From positions 1-17,985 of the forward strand of contig JARICB010000019.1 in NCBI GenBank assembly GCA_029264225.1: a stretch of DNA of 17,985 nt. Direction: 5' to 3'. The position numbers were made by a program, and so were the translations under genes. The notes beneath the pieces were generated by a model. It made no database searches, had not been told where the DNA came from, and worked only from the letters and a program-made list of their open reading frames with translations. Of this stretch, positions 7,480 through 14,917 are shown one piece after another. Position 1 is the first letter of the stretch, and each line of letters opens with the position of its first letter. Source of the DNA: Nocardioides sp. GTDB lineage: Bacteria > Actinomycetota > Actinomycetes > Propionibacteriales > Nocardioidaceae.

Positions 7480-9501
7480 ATGGCCGTCGGTTCCTTGCCC
7501 CGGTCCGGGGTCGCGGATGTCGGGGCAACCGCTCCTCCGAAGTGGGATGCCGCGCGGTTGTTGATCGTGTATGCGGTGCTGCTCATTGCCCTACCGTCAC
7601 GGCTCGTGGTGGCGCCCTTGGGCGGAATCGGCCAACCTGCCGCACTCCTTGGGTTGGGGTTCCTGGCCTGGTGGGCCTGGTATCACGTGACTCGCCCGTT
7701 TCCCACCGGCGAGCGGGCTCAGTCAGTTCGTTCGGCCTACCTCATTTTTGCGGGCGCGCTGTGCGTCGCGTTCGTCGCGGCCACTACTCGCCCGATCGAG
7801 GGGCAGGAGTACAGCACCGCGACGCTCGGCGTGGTGCTGATGGCATCGTGGGGGGGCATCCTTCTCCTAGCCAACGACGGGGTGAGGGACCGAAACCGGT
7901 TGTTGGCCGTGGTGCGAGCAGTAGTGCTGCTCGGAGCGGCGATGTCGGTGCTTGGTATCGCCCAGTTTCTTACCGGACGTGTCTTGGTCGACCTGGTCGC
8001 GATCCCCGGACTTACGGCCAACCACAGCATGTTCGGCCTGACGATGCGCGAGGGTTTCACTCGTCCGGCGGGCACAGCTACCCACCCCATCGAGTACGGC
8101 GCCGTGGTCACCATGGTGTTGCCCCTCGGACTGGCTCTGGCCGTCGCTGACAGGTCGCGTGGACGGTTGGTGAGGTGGTTGCCGGTGGCCGTCATGCTCG
8201 GCTGTGTCCCGCTGTCCATCTCCCGCTCCGCCCTCGTTACTTGCGCAGTCGGTGTGGTGATCATGCTGGTCTCGTGGCCGCCGAGGTTGCGCTGGACAGC
8301 AGGTGCCTCCCTCCTGGCGGCGAGCGTCATGGTTTTTCTCTTCATCCCGGGGATGGCGGGCAGTCTGCTTGGTCTCTTCACCAATGTTGGCAACGACAGC
8401 AGCGCAGCTTCACGGACTGGGTCCTACGCCATTGCGGCCGAATTCATCGAGCGGGCCCCACTCTTCGGACGAGGCTTCTCGACGTTCCTGCCCAGCTACC
8501 GAATCCTCGACAATCAGTACCTCGGCCTGCTGATCGAGACCGGCTTCGTAGGCCTGGCCTGCTTCCTGTCACTGATAGCAGCAGCGCTGTGGGCAGCCCA
8601 TCGAGCCGGTCGCGAAAGCCAAGACCTGCTCGGTGCGCAGCTCGGACGAGGATTACTGGCGGGGGTCGCCTCCGGAGCCGTCACCCTCGCTCTTTTCGAC
8701 GGTCTCAGTTTCCCCATGGCTGGCGGCATGTTCTTTCTCCTGCTGGGTCTTGCCGGCGCCGCGGGGCGAGTGCTGCGCACCGACAGCGCCGGATCCGGAA
8801 CAGCGATCGCGACCTGGGAGGTGCTGCTGCTGTTGCGCAGGCGCTGGTACGCCGCACTCGCGGGCCTGACACTGACTATCGGTGCCCTCGCACTGGTCCA
8901 GACGTATCCAGGGGTCTACACGGTTCAAGCCAACGTGCTGTTCCTTGCCCCCATCACGCCCGCGCGTCCTAACGCGCTGGAGTCGAGCACCTCGAGTGTG
9001 ATCGCGACGGCTGGTCTCGTGGAACGTCTCGTCAACGAGAACGGCGAGTCTTCTGCTACCTCTTCCCTGGTCACCTTGGCAGGCAGGGGGGTTCGGAAGG
9101 GAACCGCCATCGAGCTGCCCAACTCGGGAGGACAGTGGGCGGAGAACTTCGACCAGCCAGCGTTGCGTCTGCAGGCCACCGGCCCCTCGGCTGACTCGGT
9201 CGCGCGCGAGTTTGCTCGGCTCAATGCACGGGTCGCGGCGCAGACGGTGCGGATCCAGCAGGACTACCGCGTGCGTGACCGCTTCCTCATCAGCACCCGG
9301 CTCTCGCCGGCCGCTCCGCTGGTGCGCTACGAGGCTGGGCACCGCAAGGTGGCGCTGCTCGTCACGGCTGGCCTGGGGGTCGCCCTCTCGCTGGTGTTCA
9401 CCGAGTTCGTTGACCGACTTCTCGGGTCGACTTCTGGTCGCAGGCGACTGCGATGGCGACGGCGCGTTGATCCTCCCGCTGAGGACCCAGCCAGCCGATG
9501 A
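7480..9501 (+). CDS. O-antigen polymerase/ligase-like protein fused to a C-terminal Wzz-like domain
   Basis: This 673-residue polytopic membrane protein has two parts. Residues about 24-430 form a Wzy/WaaL-type domain with roughly ten or more hydrophobic helices, a large periplasmic-type loop around 165-205, the short motif ISRSALV at 247-253, and EFIERAPLFGRGFSTFLPSY to DNQYLGLLIETGFVGL (321-359), which is the classical end of Wzy_C-type proteins. Residues 446-645 then look like a complete co-polymerase: EVLLLLRRRWY, a TM at about 457-474, an extracytoplasmic domain starting YTVQANVLFLAPI (480-492), and a second TM at about 622-643 before a basic tail. The reading frame is uninterrupted across the junction. 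It would polymerise exported repeat units while its own C-terminus and the preceding Wzz-like protein influence chain length. The ATG is 2 bases after the preceding stop. One TTA codon lies at 8653-8655. Polymerase versus ligase cannot be settled by eye; locus context favours polymerase. Confidence 0.82.
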   Translation: MAVGSLPRSGVADVGATAPPKWDAARLLIVYAVLLIALPSRLVVAPLGGIGQPAALLGLGFLAWWAWYHVTRPFPTGERAQSVRSAYLIFAGALCVAFVAATTRPIEGQEYSTATLGVVLMASWGGILLLANDGVRDRNRLLAVVRAVVLLGAAMSVLGIAQFLTGRVLVDLVAIPGLTANHSMFGLTMREGFTRPAGTATHPIEYGAVVTMVLPLGLALAVADRSRGRLVRWLPVAVMLGCVPLSISRSALVTCAVGVVIMLVSWPPRLRWTAGASLLAASVMVFLFIPGMAGSLLGLFTNVGNDSSAASRTGSYAIAAEFIERAPLFGRGFSTFLPSYRILDNQYLGLLIETGFVGLACFLSLIAAALWAAHRAGRESQDLLGAQLGRGLLAGVASGAVTLALFDGLSFPMAGGMFFLLLGLAGAAGRVLRTDSAGSGTAIATWEVLLLLRRRWYAALAGLTLTIGALALVQTYPGVYTVQANVLFLAPITPARPNALESSTSSVIATAGLVERLVNENGESSATSSLVTLAGRGVRKGTAIELPNSGGQWAENFDQPALRLQATGPSADSVAREFARLNARVAAQTVRIQQDYRVRDRFLISTRLSPAAPLVRYEAGHRKVALLVTAGLGVALSLVFTEFVDRLLGSTSGRRRLRWRRRVDPPAEDPASR

Positions 9502-9502
9502 G

Positions 9503-9546
9503 GCCAGTGCCGCTGGCGTGACAGATGCGCGGGCATCTGCTTTCCT
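9503..9546 (+). terminator. Likely terminator after the polymerase gene
   Basis: Starting two bases after the stop codon there are two consecutive hairpins. The first is GCCAG-TGCCG-CTGGC at 9503-9517. The second is a perfect 7-bp stem CAGATGC-GCGG-GCATCTG at 9522-9539, followed by CTTTCCT, a short T-rich run. This fits a modest intrinsic terminator ending the glycosyltransferase-Wzz-polymerase unit, which implies separate control of the beta-helix genes. Confidence 0.5.
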
Positions 9547-9560
9547 GAGATGAGTCCCAT

Positions 9561-9610
9561 TGCTGGTCTAGACCTGACCGGAGCCCGGGGGGTGCTGGTC
9601 GAACTGACCG
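9561..9610 (+). repeat. Imperfect direct repeat upstream of first beta-helix gene
   Basis: TGCTGGTC-N5-CTGACCG at 9561-9580 is repeated as TGCTGGTC-N3-CTGACCG at 9593-9610, with start points 32 bases apart, about three helical turns. Each copy is itself a partial dyad (GGTC...GACC), and the first contains the perfect 10-bp palindrome GGTCTAGACC at 9565-9574. The pair lies between the terminator and the gene start I prefer (9643), where a regulator could bind. If translation instead starts at 9550, this DNA would be coding. Confidence 0.4.
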
Positions 9611-9642
9611 ACGTCCCCATTCCCGACTCGGAAGCCCCCCTG

Positions 9643-10698
9643 ATGAACACCCCACGAAACTTTGACAGTGTCTCGACGCTCCGCCTTCGAGCATCCCGTC
9701 CGGTGCTCATGGTTGCCATGGCGACGCTCATCTTCGCCGCGACAGGCGTTGCCGCAGGGATGCCGGCTACCGCCGCCTCCCTCCAGAAGGCGCCATCGCA
9801 TCGCAGCACCTGCGCCACCGTGCCGAGCAAGTGCGGTTACCCGGATGCCACCAACACCGGGCCGTCGCCCGCGCGACTTACTCAGGTGCCAGCTGAGCGC
9901 ACGTCCGGATCGGGCTGGGTATGGAACGAGACGTATGACACCGTCTTCGTGAGCGGTAGAGGTGCAGTGCTGAAGGGGCTGGACATCGCCGGTGGCGTGG
10001 TCATCGATGCACCCGGTGTGACGCTGCGAGACTCCCGCATCTCCTCCTGCGGCGGAGACGACGATTCCGATGTGGTCGCGGTCCGCTACCGCCCTGCCGA
10101 GAACTATCGCGGCGCCCGGGCGAGCATTGTCGACAATCAGATTCTCGGAAGCCCTGCTGGGTGCACCCACAGGGCTCGTTCAGGGGTGCGGGACGTCTTC
10201 GGTGCTGCTCCCGACGTGTTGGTTGCGGGCAATGACATCTCGGGGACCGGGAACGGCATCACGATTGAGCACGAGGGTGTGGTTCGGGACAACTGGATTC
10301 ACGACCTTGGCCATCTGCCGGGAGACCACCACTCGGGTATCTCCACTCACGGCGGCGCGCGGGCGGTACGTATTCGCCACAACACCGTGTTGCTCCACGA
10401 CCAGGAATTCGCAGGCGGCGGAGGGGTGTCCGGTGCTGTCACGGTCTACAGCGACTTCGGACATGCCCAGAACGTCATGATTCGCAACAACTTGATCTCG
10501 GGTGGGTCCTACGTCGTCTATGGCGGCAACAGCGGCGACTCCTACTCCTCGCCGGCAACCCGGATCCGCATCATCAAGAACCGGTTCGTGTGCGGCGACT
10601 GGCTCTATGGCCCACTGGCGGCCTTCAGCCTGAAGGGTGTCGGCAACAAGTGGTCCGGCAACTACTGCGACGGTTCCGGCCGACGGGTCCGCCGGTGA
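9643..10698 (+). CDS. Secreted right-handed parallel beta-helix protein (first copy)
   Basis: This protein of about 351 residues has an export signal: a basic start with TLRLRASRP, then VLMVAMATLIFAATGVAAG and an AxA-like cleavage region near residue 43-46. The mature part begins with a Cys-containing segment and CGYPDATNTG at about 64-73, a motif I associate with secreted actinobacterial beta-helix proteins. It continues with short repeated turns such as VVIDAPGVTLRDSRI, NGITIEHEGVVRDNWI and VMIRNNLISGG that are typical of PbH1 repeats. A conserved block GDHHSGISTHGG may be part of an active or metal site. Beta-helix proteins of this kind are often polysaccharide lyases, hydrolases or C5-epimerases, so it may act on the locus's polymer outside the cell; activity is not provable. 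I prefer the ATG at 9643 because it opens directly into the signal peptide; an in-frame ATG at 9550 would add 31 residues before it. No strong ribosome binding site supports either. Confidence 0.82.
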   Translation: MNTPRNFDSVSTLRLRASRPVLMVAMATLIFAATGVAAGMPATAASLQKAPSHRSTCATVPSKCGYPDATNTGPSPARLTQVPAERTSGSGWVWNETYDTVFVSGRGAVLKGLDIAGGVVIDAPGVTLRDSRISSCGGDDDSDVVAVRYRPAENYRGARASIVDNQILGSPAGCTHRARSGVRDVFGAAPDVLVAGNDISGTGNGITIEHEGVVRDNWIHDLGHLPGDHHSGISTHGGARAVRIRHNTVLLHDQEFAGGGGVSGAVTVYSDFGHAQNVMIRNNLISGGSYVVYGGNSGDSYSSPATRIRIIKNRFVCGDWLYGPLAAFSLKGVGNKWSGNYCDGSGRRVRR

Positions 10699-10711
10699 AT
10701 ACGGTCGGCCC

Positions 10712-10717
10712 AAGGAG
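10712..10717 (+). promoter_or_regulatory. Ribosome binding site of second beta-helix gene
   Basis: AAGGAG lies 4 bases before the ATG at 10722 and 7 bases before a second in-frame ATG at 10725. The spacing slightly favours 10725, so the true start may be one codon later than annotated. It rules out the longer upstream open frame that overlaps the preceding gene. Confidence 0.6.
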
Positions 10718-10721
10718 AACG

Positions 10722-12356
10722 ATGATGACCCTTCGTCATAACCGAAGGCTGGCGCTGGCCTTACGCGTGCGCATGACGGCCCTCGCTGTGCTGTGCATGG
10801 CTGTCGTGGCAGCCGGGGCACTCGTACTCGACCCCGATCATGGTGGCTCGCTCGCGCCCCGGGCCGCAGCCCTGACAGCGGCTCCGGCCTACCGGACCAT
10901 CTTCGGTGATCAGGAGCCCCAGGGCCGGATGCGCAGCCGCCCTGTCTCGAAGCCGCTGGTGGTGGGCACCCGGTTCGTGGTCGGGGCGGCGGGCACCGTG
11001 CATGGTGCCCGATTCTGGAAGGTGCCCGGTGGTGCTGGGCGCCACGTCGTCGGACTGTGGGGGCCACGCGGAATCCGGTTAGCCACCGCCCGAGTCGTCG
11101 GCGAATCGCGGTCTGGTTGGCAGCAGGTGCTCTTCAAGAAGCCGGTCCGGGTTCGGACGGGTCGTACCTATGTAGTCGGCTATCGGTCGAAGCGCGGTGA
11201 CTATGCGGTGACTCCCAGGTATCGGGGGCGGACAGCGACAGGGGTGATATCGCTCGCCGGTCGGCGCAGTGGCGTGACCGGGCCACGCCGGACTCGAACC
11301 CATCACCAGTTCTGGGTCGATGCGCTCTTCGTCGAGGGCGGCAAGCGCAGTTCAACACCATCACCTGGCGCGACCCAGGACCCCACGCAGATGACGGCTC
11401 CGGTGCCGGCTCAGCCTTCCGTTCCCGCTGTGACTGGCACCGCTTCCCCCGCGCCCAACGCCGCCTGCAAGGAGGTGCCCTCGGTCTGCGGCTACCCCGA
11501 TGCGACCAACACAGGTCCGGCAGCGGGAACCGTCTTCGTGCAAGTGCCCTCCCAGGCGACGTCCGGGGCTGGCTGGGCGTGGAACGCCAGGTACAACGCC
11601 ATCTTCGTCAAGGGGAGTGGCGCCGTCCTCGAGGCTTTGGACATCGCCGGGTCAGTCGTGATCGACGCTCCCAACGTGACCCTGCGCAACTCCAGGGTCG
11701 CTGCCTGCGGGGGCAGCGACGACAGCGACGTGGTGGCGATCCGATACCGCCCCCAAGACGGTCTGCTGGCATCGGGAGCGCAGGTGCTGCACAACCAGAT
11801 CAACGGCAGTCCGACGGGTTGCGGCCGGCGCGCTCGATCCGGGGTCCGCGACGTCTACGGCGCCGCGCCCGGTGTGCTGGTCGACGGAAACAACGTCTAC
11901 GGCGCGGGTAACGGGATCACCATCGAACATGAGGGGGTGGTTGCCAACAACTGGGTGCACACACTGGGTCACGAGGCTGGCGATCATCACTCCGGTATCT
12001 CCACACATGGCGGGGCGATCCAGGTGTCCTTCCTGCACAACACGGTGCTGCTGCATGGCCAGAAGTTTGCCGGCGGAGGTGGAATCTCCGGGGCGCTGAC
12101 GGTTTACAGCGACTTCGCGCACGCGCAGAACGTCACCCTGCGCGACAACTTCGTGTCTGGTGGCTCGTATGTGATCTATGGCGGTAACAGTGGTGACGGA
12201 TACACGACCCCGGCGACCAACATCAAGATCTCCGGAAATAGGTTCGCCTGCGGCGACTGGTTGTACGGACCGGTCGCGGCCTTCGACCCCAGATCTGCGG
12301 GCAACGAGTGGACGGGTAATTACTGCGATGGGACCGGCGTAGCCGTCCGTCCCTGA
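10722..12356 (+). CDS. Secreted beta-helix protein with N-terminal DUF4082-type domain (second copy)
   Basis: This 544-residue protein has a signal sequence (basic start MMTLRHNRR, hydrophobic core at about 19-36). A DUF4082-type module follows at about residues 58-205, recognisable by RTIFGDQEPQG, LVVGTRFVVGAAGTVHGARFWK, GLWGPRG, the GWQQVLFKKPVRV stretch and GRTYVVGYRSKRGDYAV. A Pro/Ser/Thr linker runs from about 207 to 247. The right-handed beta-helix domain begins at CGYPDATNTG (256-265) and matches the preceding protein along its full length, roughly two thirds identical by eye, including GDHHSGISTHGG. DUF4082 is thought to be a beta-sandwich found next to carbohydrate-active modules, so here it may anchor the enzyme to the polymer or wall (inference). 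The gene follows its paralogue by 23 bases with its own ribosome binding site, so the two are likely co-transcribed. TTA codons occur at 10761-10763 and 11079-11081. Confidence 0.88.
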   Translation: MMTLRHNRRLALALRVRMTALAVLCMAVVAAGALVLDPDHGGSLAPRAAALTAAPAYRTIFGDQEPQGRMRSRPVSKPLVVGTRFVVGAAGTVHGARFWKVPGGAGRHVVGLWGPRGIRLATARVVGESRSGWQQVLFKKPVRVRTGRTYVVGYRSKRGDYAVTPRYRGRTATGVISLAGRRSGVTGPRRTRTHHQFWVDALFVEGGKRSSTPSPGATQDPTQMTAPVPAQPSVPAVTGTASPAPNAACKEVPSVCGYPDATNTGPAAGTVFVQVPSQATSGAGWAWNARYNAIFVKGSGAVLEALDIAGSVVIDAPNVTLRNSRVAACGGSDDSDVVAIRYRPQDGLLASGAQVLHNQINGSPTGCGRRARSGVRDVYGAAPGVLVDGNNVYGAGNGITIEHEGVVANNWVHTLGHEAGDHHSGISTHGGAIQVSFLHNTVLLHGQKFAGGGGISGALTVYSDFAHAQNVTLRDNFVSGGSYVIYGGNSGDGYTTPATNIKISGNRFACGDWLYGPVAAFDPRSAGNEWTGNYCDGTGVAVRP

Positions 12357-12465
12357 CGCATCGCCAGCCAGATCCCCAATATGGGGCTCAGTGCTGGGCC
12401 GTATCGACACTAGCGTCGAACGTGGAGCATTCCGGTGAGCGGCCGGGCGCAGACGCGGGGAACGC
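12357..12465 (+). promoter_or_regulatory. Intergenic region before wecB with two small inverted repeats
   Basis: These 109 bases hold CCCCA-ATA-TGGGG at 12374-12386 and TCGAC-ACTAGC-GTCGA at 12404-12419. The second overlaps TAGCGT (12411-12416), which fits a TAnnnT-type actinobacterial -10 box, but no convincing -35 is present. The first repeat could be a weak terminator for the beta-helix genes. GGGG at 12457-12460 precedes the wecB ATG. All assignments here are tentative. Confidence 0.25.
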
Positions 12466-13617
12466 ATGTTGAAAGTGATGATCGTGTACGGCACTCGTCC
12501 CGAGGCCATCAAGATGGCTCCGGTAGTGGTGGCCCTCAACGGATCCGGGGAGATCACGCCAGTGGTCGCGGTCACTGGCCAACATCGACAGATGCTGGAT
12601 CAGGTGAACGGTCTCTTCGAGATCGTGCCCCAACACGACCTCGACGTCATCAAGCCACGCCAACAGTTGCATGAGGTCACCCAGAAGGTTCTCGGTGGCC
12701 TCACAGCCCTGCTCCGTGCCGATCGCCCCGACGCCGTCCTGGTTCAGGGCGACACGACCACCACGATGGTCGCCGCCATGTCGGCGTTCTACGAGCAAGT
12801 GCCGGTGATCCACCTGGAAGCTGGACTGCGGACCCAGGACCGATACAACCCGTTCCCTGAGGAAGGGAACCGGCGCGTCACCTCGCAACTCGCGTCGCTG
12901 CATCTGGCGCCCACGACGCTGGCACGCGACAACCTGCTGCGCGACGGGATCGAGGCCGCCGACATCGTGATCACGGGCAATACGGTGATCGACGCGCTAC
13001 TGGAAGTGGTCTAGCGGCGGTTGCCGCCCCAGAATCCGGCTCTGAAGGTGCTCGACGGCCGAGCCGCTGTGCTCGTGACGAGCCATCGCCGAGAGTCGTG
13101 GGGAGAACCGATGGCTCGCACTGCAAGGGCGGTGGCGAGGCTGGCCACAGAATTTCTGGACACTCATTTCGTGCTTCCTGCGCACCTCAACCCACGGGTG
13201 CGCGAGGTGTTGCTTCCCCCACTCGTCGGACTGCCCAACGTGACGGTCACTGAACCCTTGTCCTACAGCGACTTCGCTTGGGCGATGGGCGCGTGTTCGA
13301 TCATGCTGACCGATAGCGGCGGGGTTCAGGAAGAGGCTCCGAGCTTGGGGAAACCGGTGCTGGTGCTGCGTGAGACCACCGAGCGTCCCGAGGCCGTCGC
13401 GGCCGGCACCGTTCGCCTGGTCGGGACTGATCCGGACCTGATCGTGCGGGAGGTCAGCGAACTGCTCACCAACCCTGCGGCGTACGAGGCCATGGCCCGC
13501 ACCGTCAATCCGTACGGCGATGGGCATGCTGCCGCTCGCAGTGTGGCCGCGGTCGAGGAGTTCTTCGGCGTCGGCAGGCGCCTGCCTGACTTCGACGGGG
13601 CTCTCAAGGTCCAGTAG
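12466..13617 (+). pseudogene. wecB: UDP-N-acetylglucosamine 2-epimerase interrupted by an in-frame TAG
   Basis: The intact enzyme converts UDP-GlcNAc to UDP-ManNAc in the cytoplasm, feeding the dehydrogenase encoded next door. The first piece (12466-13014, 182 residues) has YGTRPEAIKMAPVV at 8-21, GDTTTTMVA, HLEAGLRTQD and PFPEEGNRR. The second piece (13021-13617 as an open segment) has LVTSHRRESWGEPM, LPAHLNPRVREV, LTDSGGVQEEAPSLGKPVLVLRETTERPEA and GTVRLVGT. Both are in the same frame; only the TAG at 13012-13014 (codon 183 of 384) separates them, at the junction between the two Rossmann-like domains. Without it the protein would be 383 residues, the normal size. All main motifs persist, so the lesion is recent, a sequencing error, or bypassed by readthrough or reinitiation (a TTG at 13021 has no good ribosome binding site). 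The two halves alone are unlikely to be active because the catalytic cleft lies between domains. Confidence 0.88.
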
Positions 13618-13635
13618 AGGGGAGCCGCATCAGCG

Positions 13636-13652
13636 TGCCGGATCGGTCCGCA
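13636..13652. terminator. Possible hairpin between converging wecB and wecC
   Basis: In the 43-bp gap between the two stop codons, TGC-(C)-GGA-TCGG-TCC-GCA can form a 6-bp stem with one bulged C and a TCGG loop. It has no T tract on either side. Its position between convergent genes is what suggests termination. Confidence 0.28.
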
Positions 13653-13660
13653 GCCGCAGG

Positions 13661-14917
13661 CTAGCGCCAGATCCCTCGGGTGTCGTAGACGATCTTGCCC
13701 TCGAGTCGAGAGCGGCTCAGCGCGCGGAAGTGATCGTGGTCGACCAGCACCACCACGATGTCGGCATCGTCGATGGCCTCCTTGACGGGCTGGAGGCGTA
13801 GGCCGGGACGGCCTTGTAGGGAGGTAGGCAAGCGGTCGATGAAGGGCTCGGCAATCCGGATGTCCAGCTCTGGCAGCGCGTCAGCGATGTCCTCGACGAT
13901 GTCGAGGGCGGGGCTCTCGCGCAGGTCGTCGACGTTGGCCTTGTAGGCCAAACCGAGGCAGGCGACGGTCGGCTTGCGGAACCGCTCGGTCTTGGCCACG
14001 ACCTGGGCTGCCACGTGATGAGGTTTGTGGTCATTGATCTCGCGGGCCGTGCGGATCAGCCGCGACAGCTCCGGGGAGGCGCCGACGATGAACCAGGGGT
14101 CCACCGCAATGCAGTGTCCACCGACGCCGGGTCCTGGCGTGAGGATGTTGACCCGGGGATGGTGGTTGGCCATCTTGATGACCTCCCACACGTCGAGCCT
14201 CAGGTCTTCGCTGATCAACGACAGTTCGTTGGCGAAGGCGATGTTGACGTCGCGGTAGGCGTTCTCCACGAGCTTGGCCATCTCCGCGCTCGCCGCGTCG
14301 GTCAGATGGATGGTGCCCTGGCTGAACACCCGGTAGATCGAGGCGGCCCGCTCCGCGCACCGCCGCGTCACCCCGCCGACAACCCGGTCATTGGTGATCA
14401 TCTCGATCATGATGCGCCCCGGCAGCACCCGCTCGGGACAGTGCGCGACGTAGTAGTCGGGAACCCCTTCGGAGGTGTGGGGCGCCACCAGGTCGGGGCG
14501 GAGCTCCGCCAGCCACCGGCTCACCCCTTCGGTCGTGCCTGGCGGGGAGGTCGACTCCAGGATGATCACCTCGCCGCCGTGCAGCCTCGGGGCGATCTGC
14601 TCGACAGCCGCGCGCACGTAGGTCAGGTCAGCAGTGTGATCGGAGTTGAAGGGGGTAGGCACCGCGATGATGAAGGCGTCAGCCTCGGGCACCTTCGTCG
14701 TTGCCTCGAGTCGTCCCATCGAGACGGCACCGCTGACCCCGATCGCGAGCTCCGGCTCGACGAAGGGGACCTCGCCTCGCGAGACCGCCTCGACGGTGTC
14801 CTCGTTGACGTCGACGCCGATGACCTCGACGCCGCGGGTCGCGAGCGCCACTGCTGTAGGCAGGCCGATATAGCCCAATCCCACGACGGCTACCCGTCCC
14901 TCGAAGACCTCATCCAT
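13661..14917 (-). CDS. wecC: UDP-N-acetyl-D-mannosamine dehydrogenase
   Basis: This 418-residue cytoplasmic enzyme would oxidise C6 of UDP-ManNAc twice with NAD+ to give UDP-ManNAcA. The N-terminal NAD-binding Rossmann domain has VAVVGLGYIGLPTAVALA at 9-26. The middle domain has ESTSPPGTTE at 121-130, CPERVLPG at 160-167 and the family helix EMAKLVENAYRDVNIAFANE at 212-231. GPGVGGHCIAVDP at 262-274 contains the catalytic cysteine, C269. The C-terminal UDP-binding domain has GLAYKANVDDLRESPAL. The start at 14917 follows AGGAGAG with 7-base spacing and overlaps the end of wecG by 8 bases (ATGGATGA), so translation is probably coupled. A UDP-GlcNAc dehydrogenase of the WbpA type is a close alternative; the adjacent wecB and wecG genes favour WecC. 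Confidence 0.92.
   Translation of the reverse strand: MDEVFEGRVAVVGLGYIGLPTAVALATRGVEVIGVDVNEDTVEAVSRGEVPFVEPELAIGVSGAVSMGRLEATTKVPEADAFIIAVPTPFNSDHTADLTYVRAAVEQIAPRLHGGEVIILESTSPPGTTEGVSRWLAELRPDLVAPHTSEGVPDYYVAHCPERVLPGRIMIEMITNDRVVGGVTRRCAERAASIYRVFSQGTIHLTDAASAEMAKLVENAYRDVNIAFANELSLISEDLRLDVWEVIKMANHHPRVNILTPGPGVGGHCIAVDPWFIVGASPELSRLIRTAREINDHKPHHVAAQVVAKTERFRKPTVACLGLAYKANVDDLRESPALDIVEDIADALPELDIRIAEPFIDRLPTSLQGRPGLRLQPVKEAIDDADIVVVLVDHDHFRALSRSRLEGKIVYDTRGIWR

Noticed and set aside
9550..9642. ATG at 9550 as start of the first beta-helix gene
   Set aside because: It would put 31 unconserved-looking residues before the signal peptide and would make the direct repeats coding; it cannot be excluded, since neither start has a strong ribosome binding site.
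9643..12356. Tandem beta-helix genes as an assembly duplication
   Set aside because: The copies differ at many codons and only one has the DUF4082-type domain, so they are true diverged paralogues.
13012..13014. TAG decoded as pyrrolysine
   Set aside because: No known role for pyrrolysine in this enzyme, no pyl genes seen, and a single nonsense change or sequencing error is simpler.
12466..13617. Two independent small genes instead of one broken wecB
   Set aside because: The pieces are the two consecutive domains of one enzyme in the same frame, and the second lacks a credible start or ribosome binding site.
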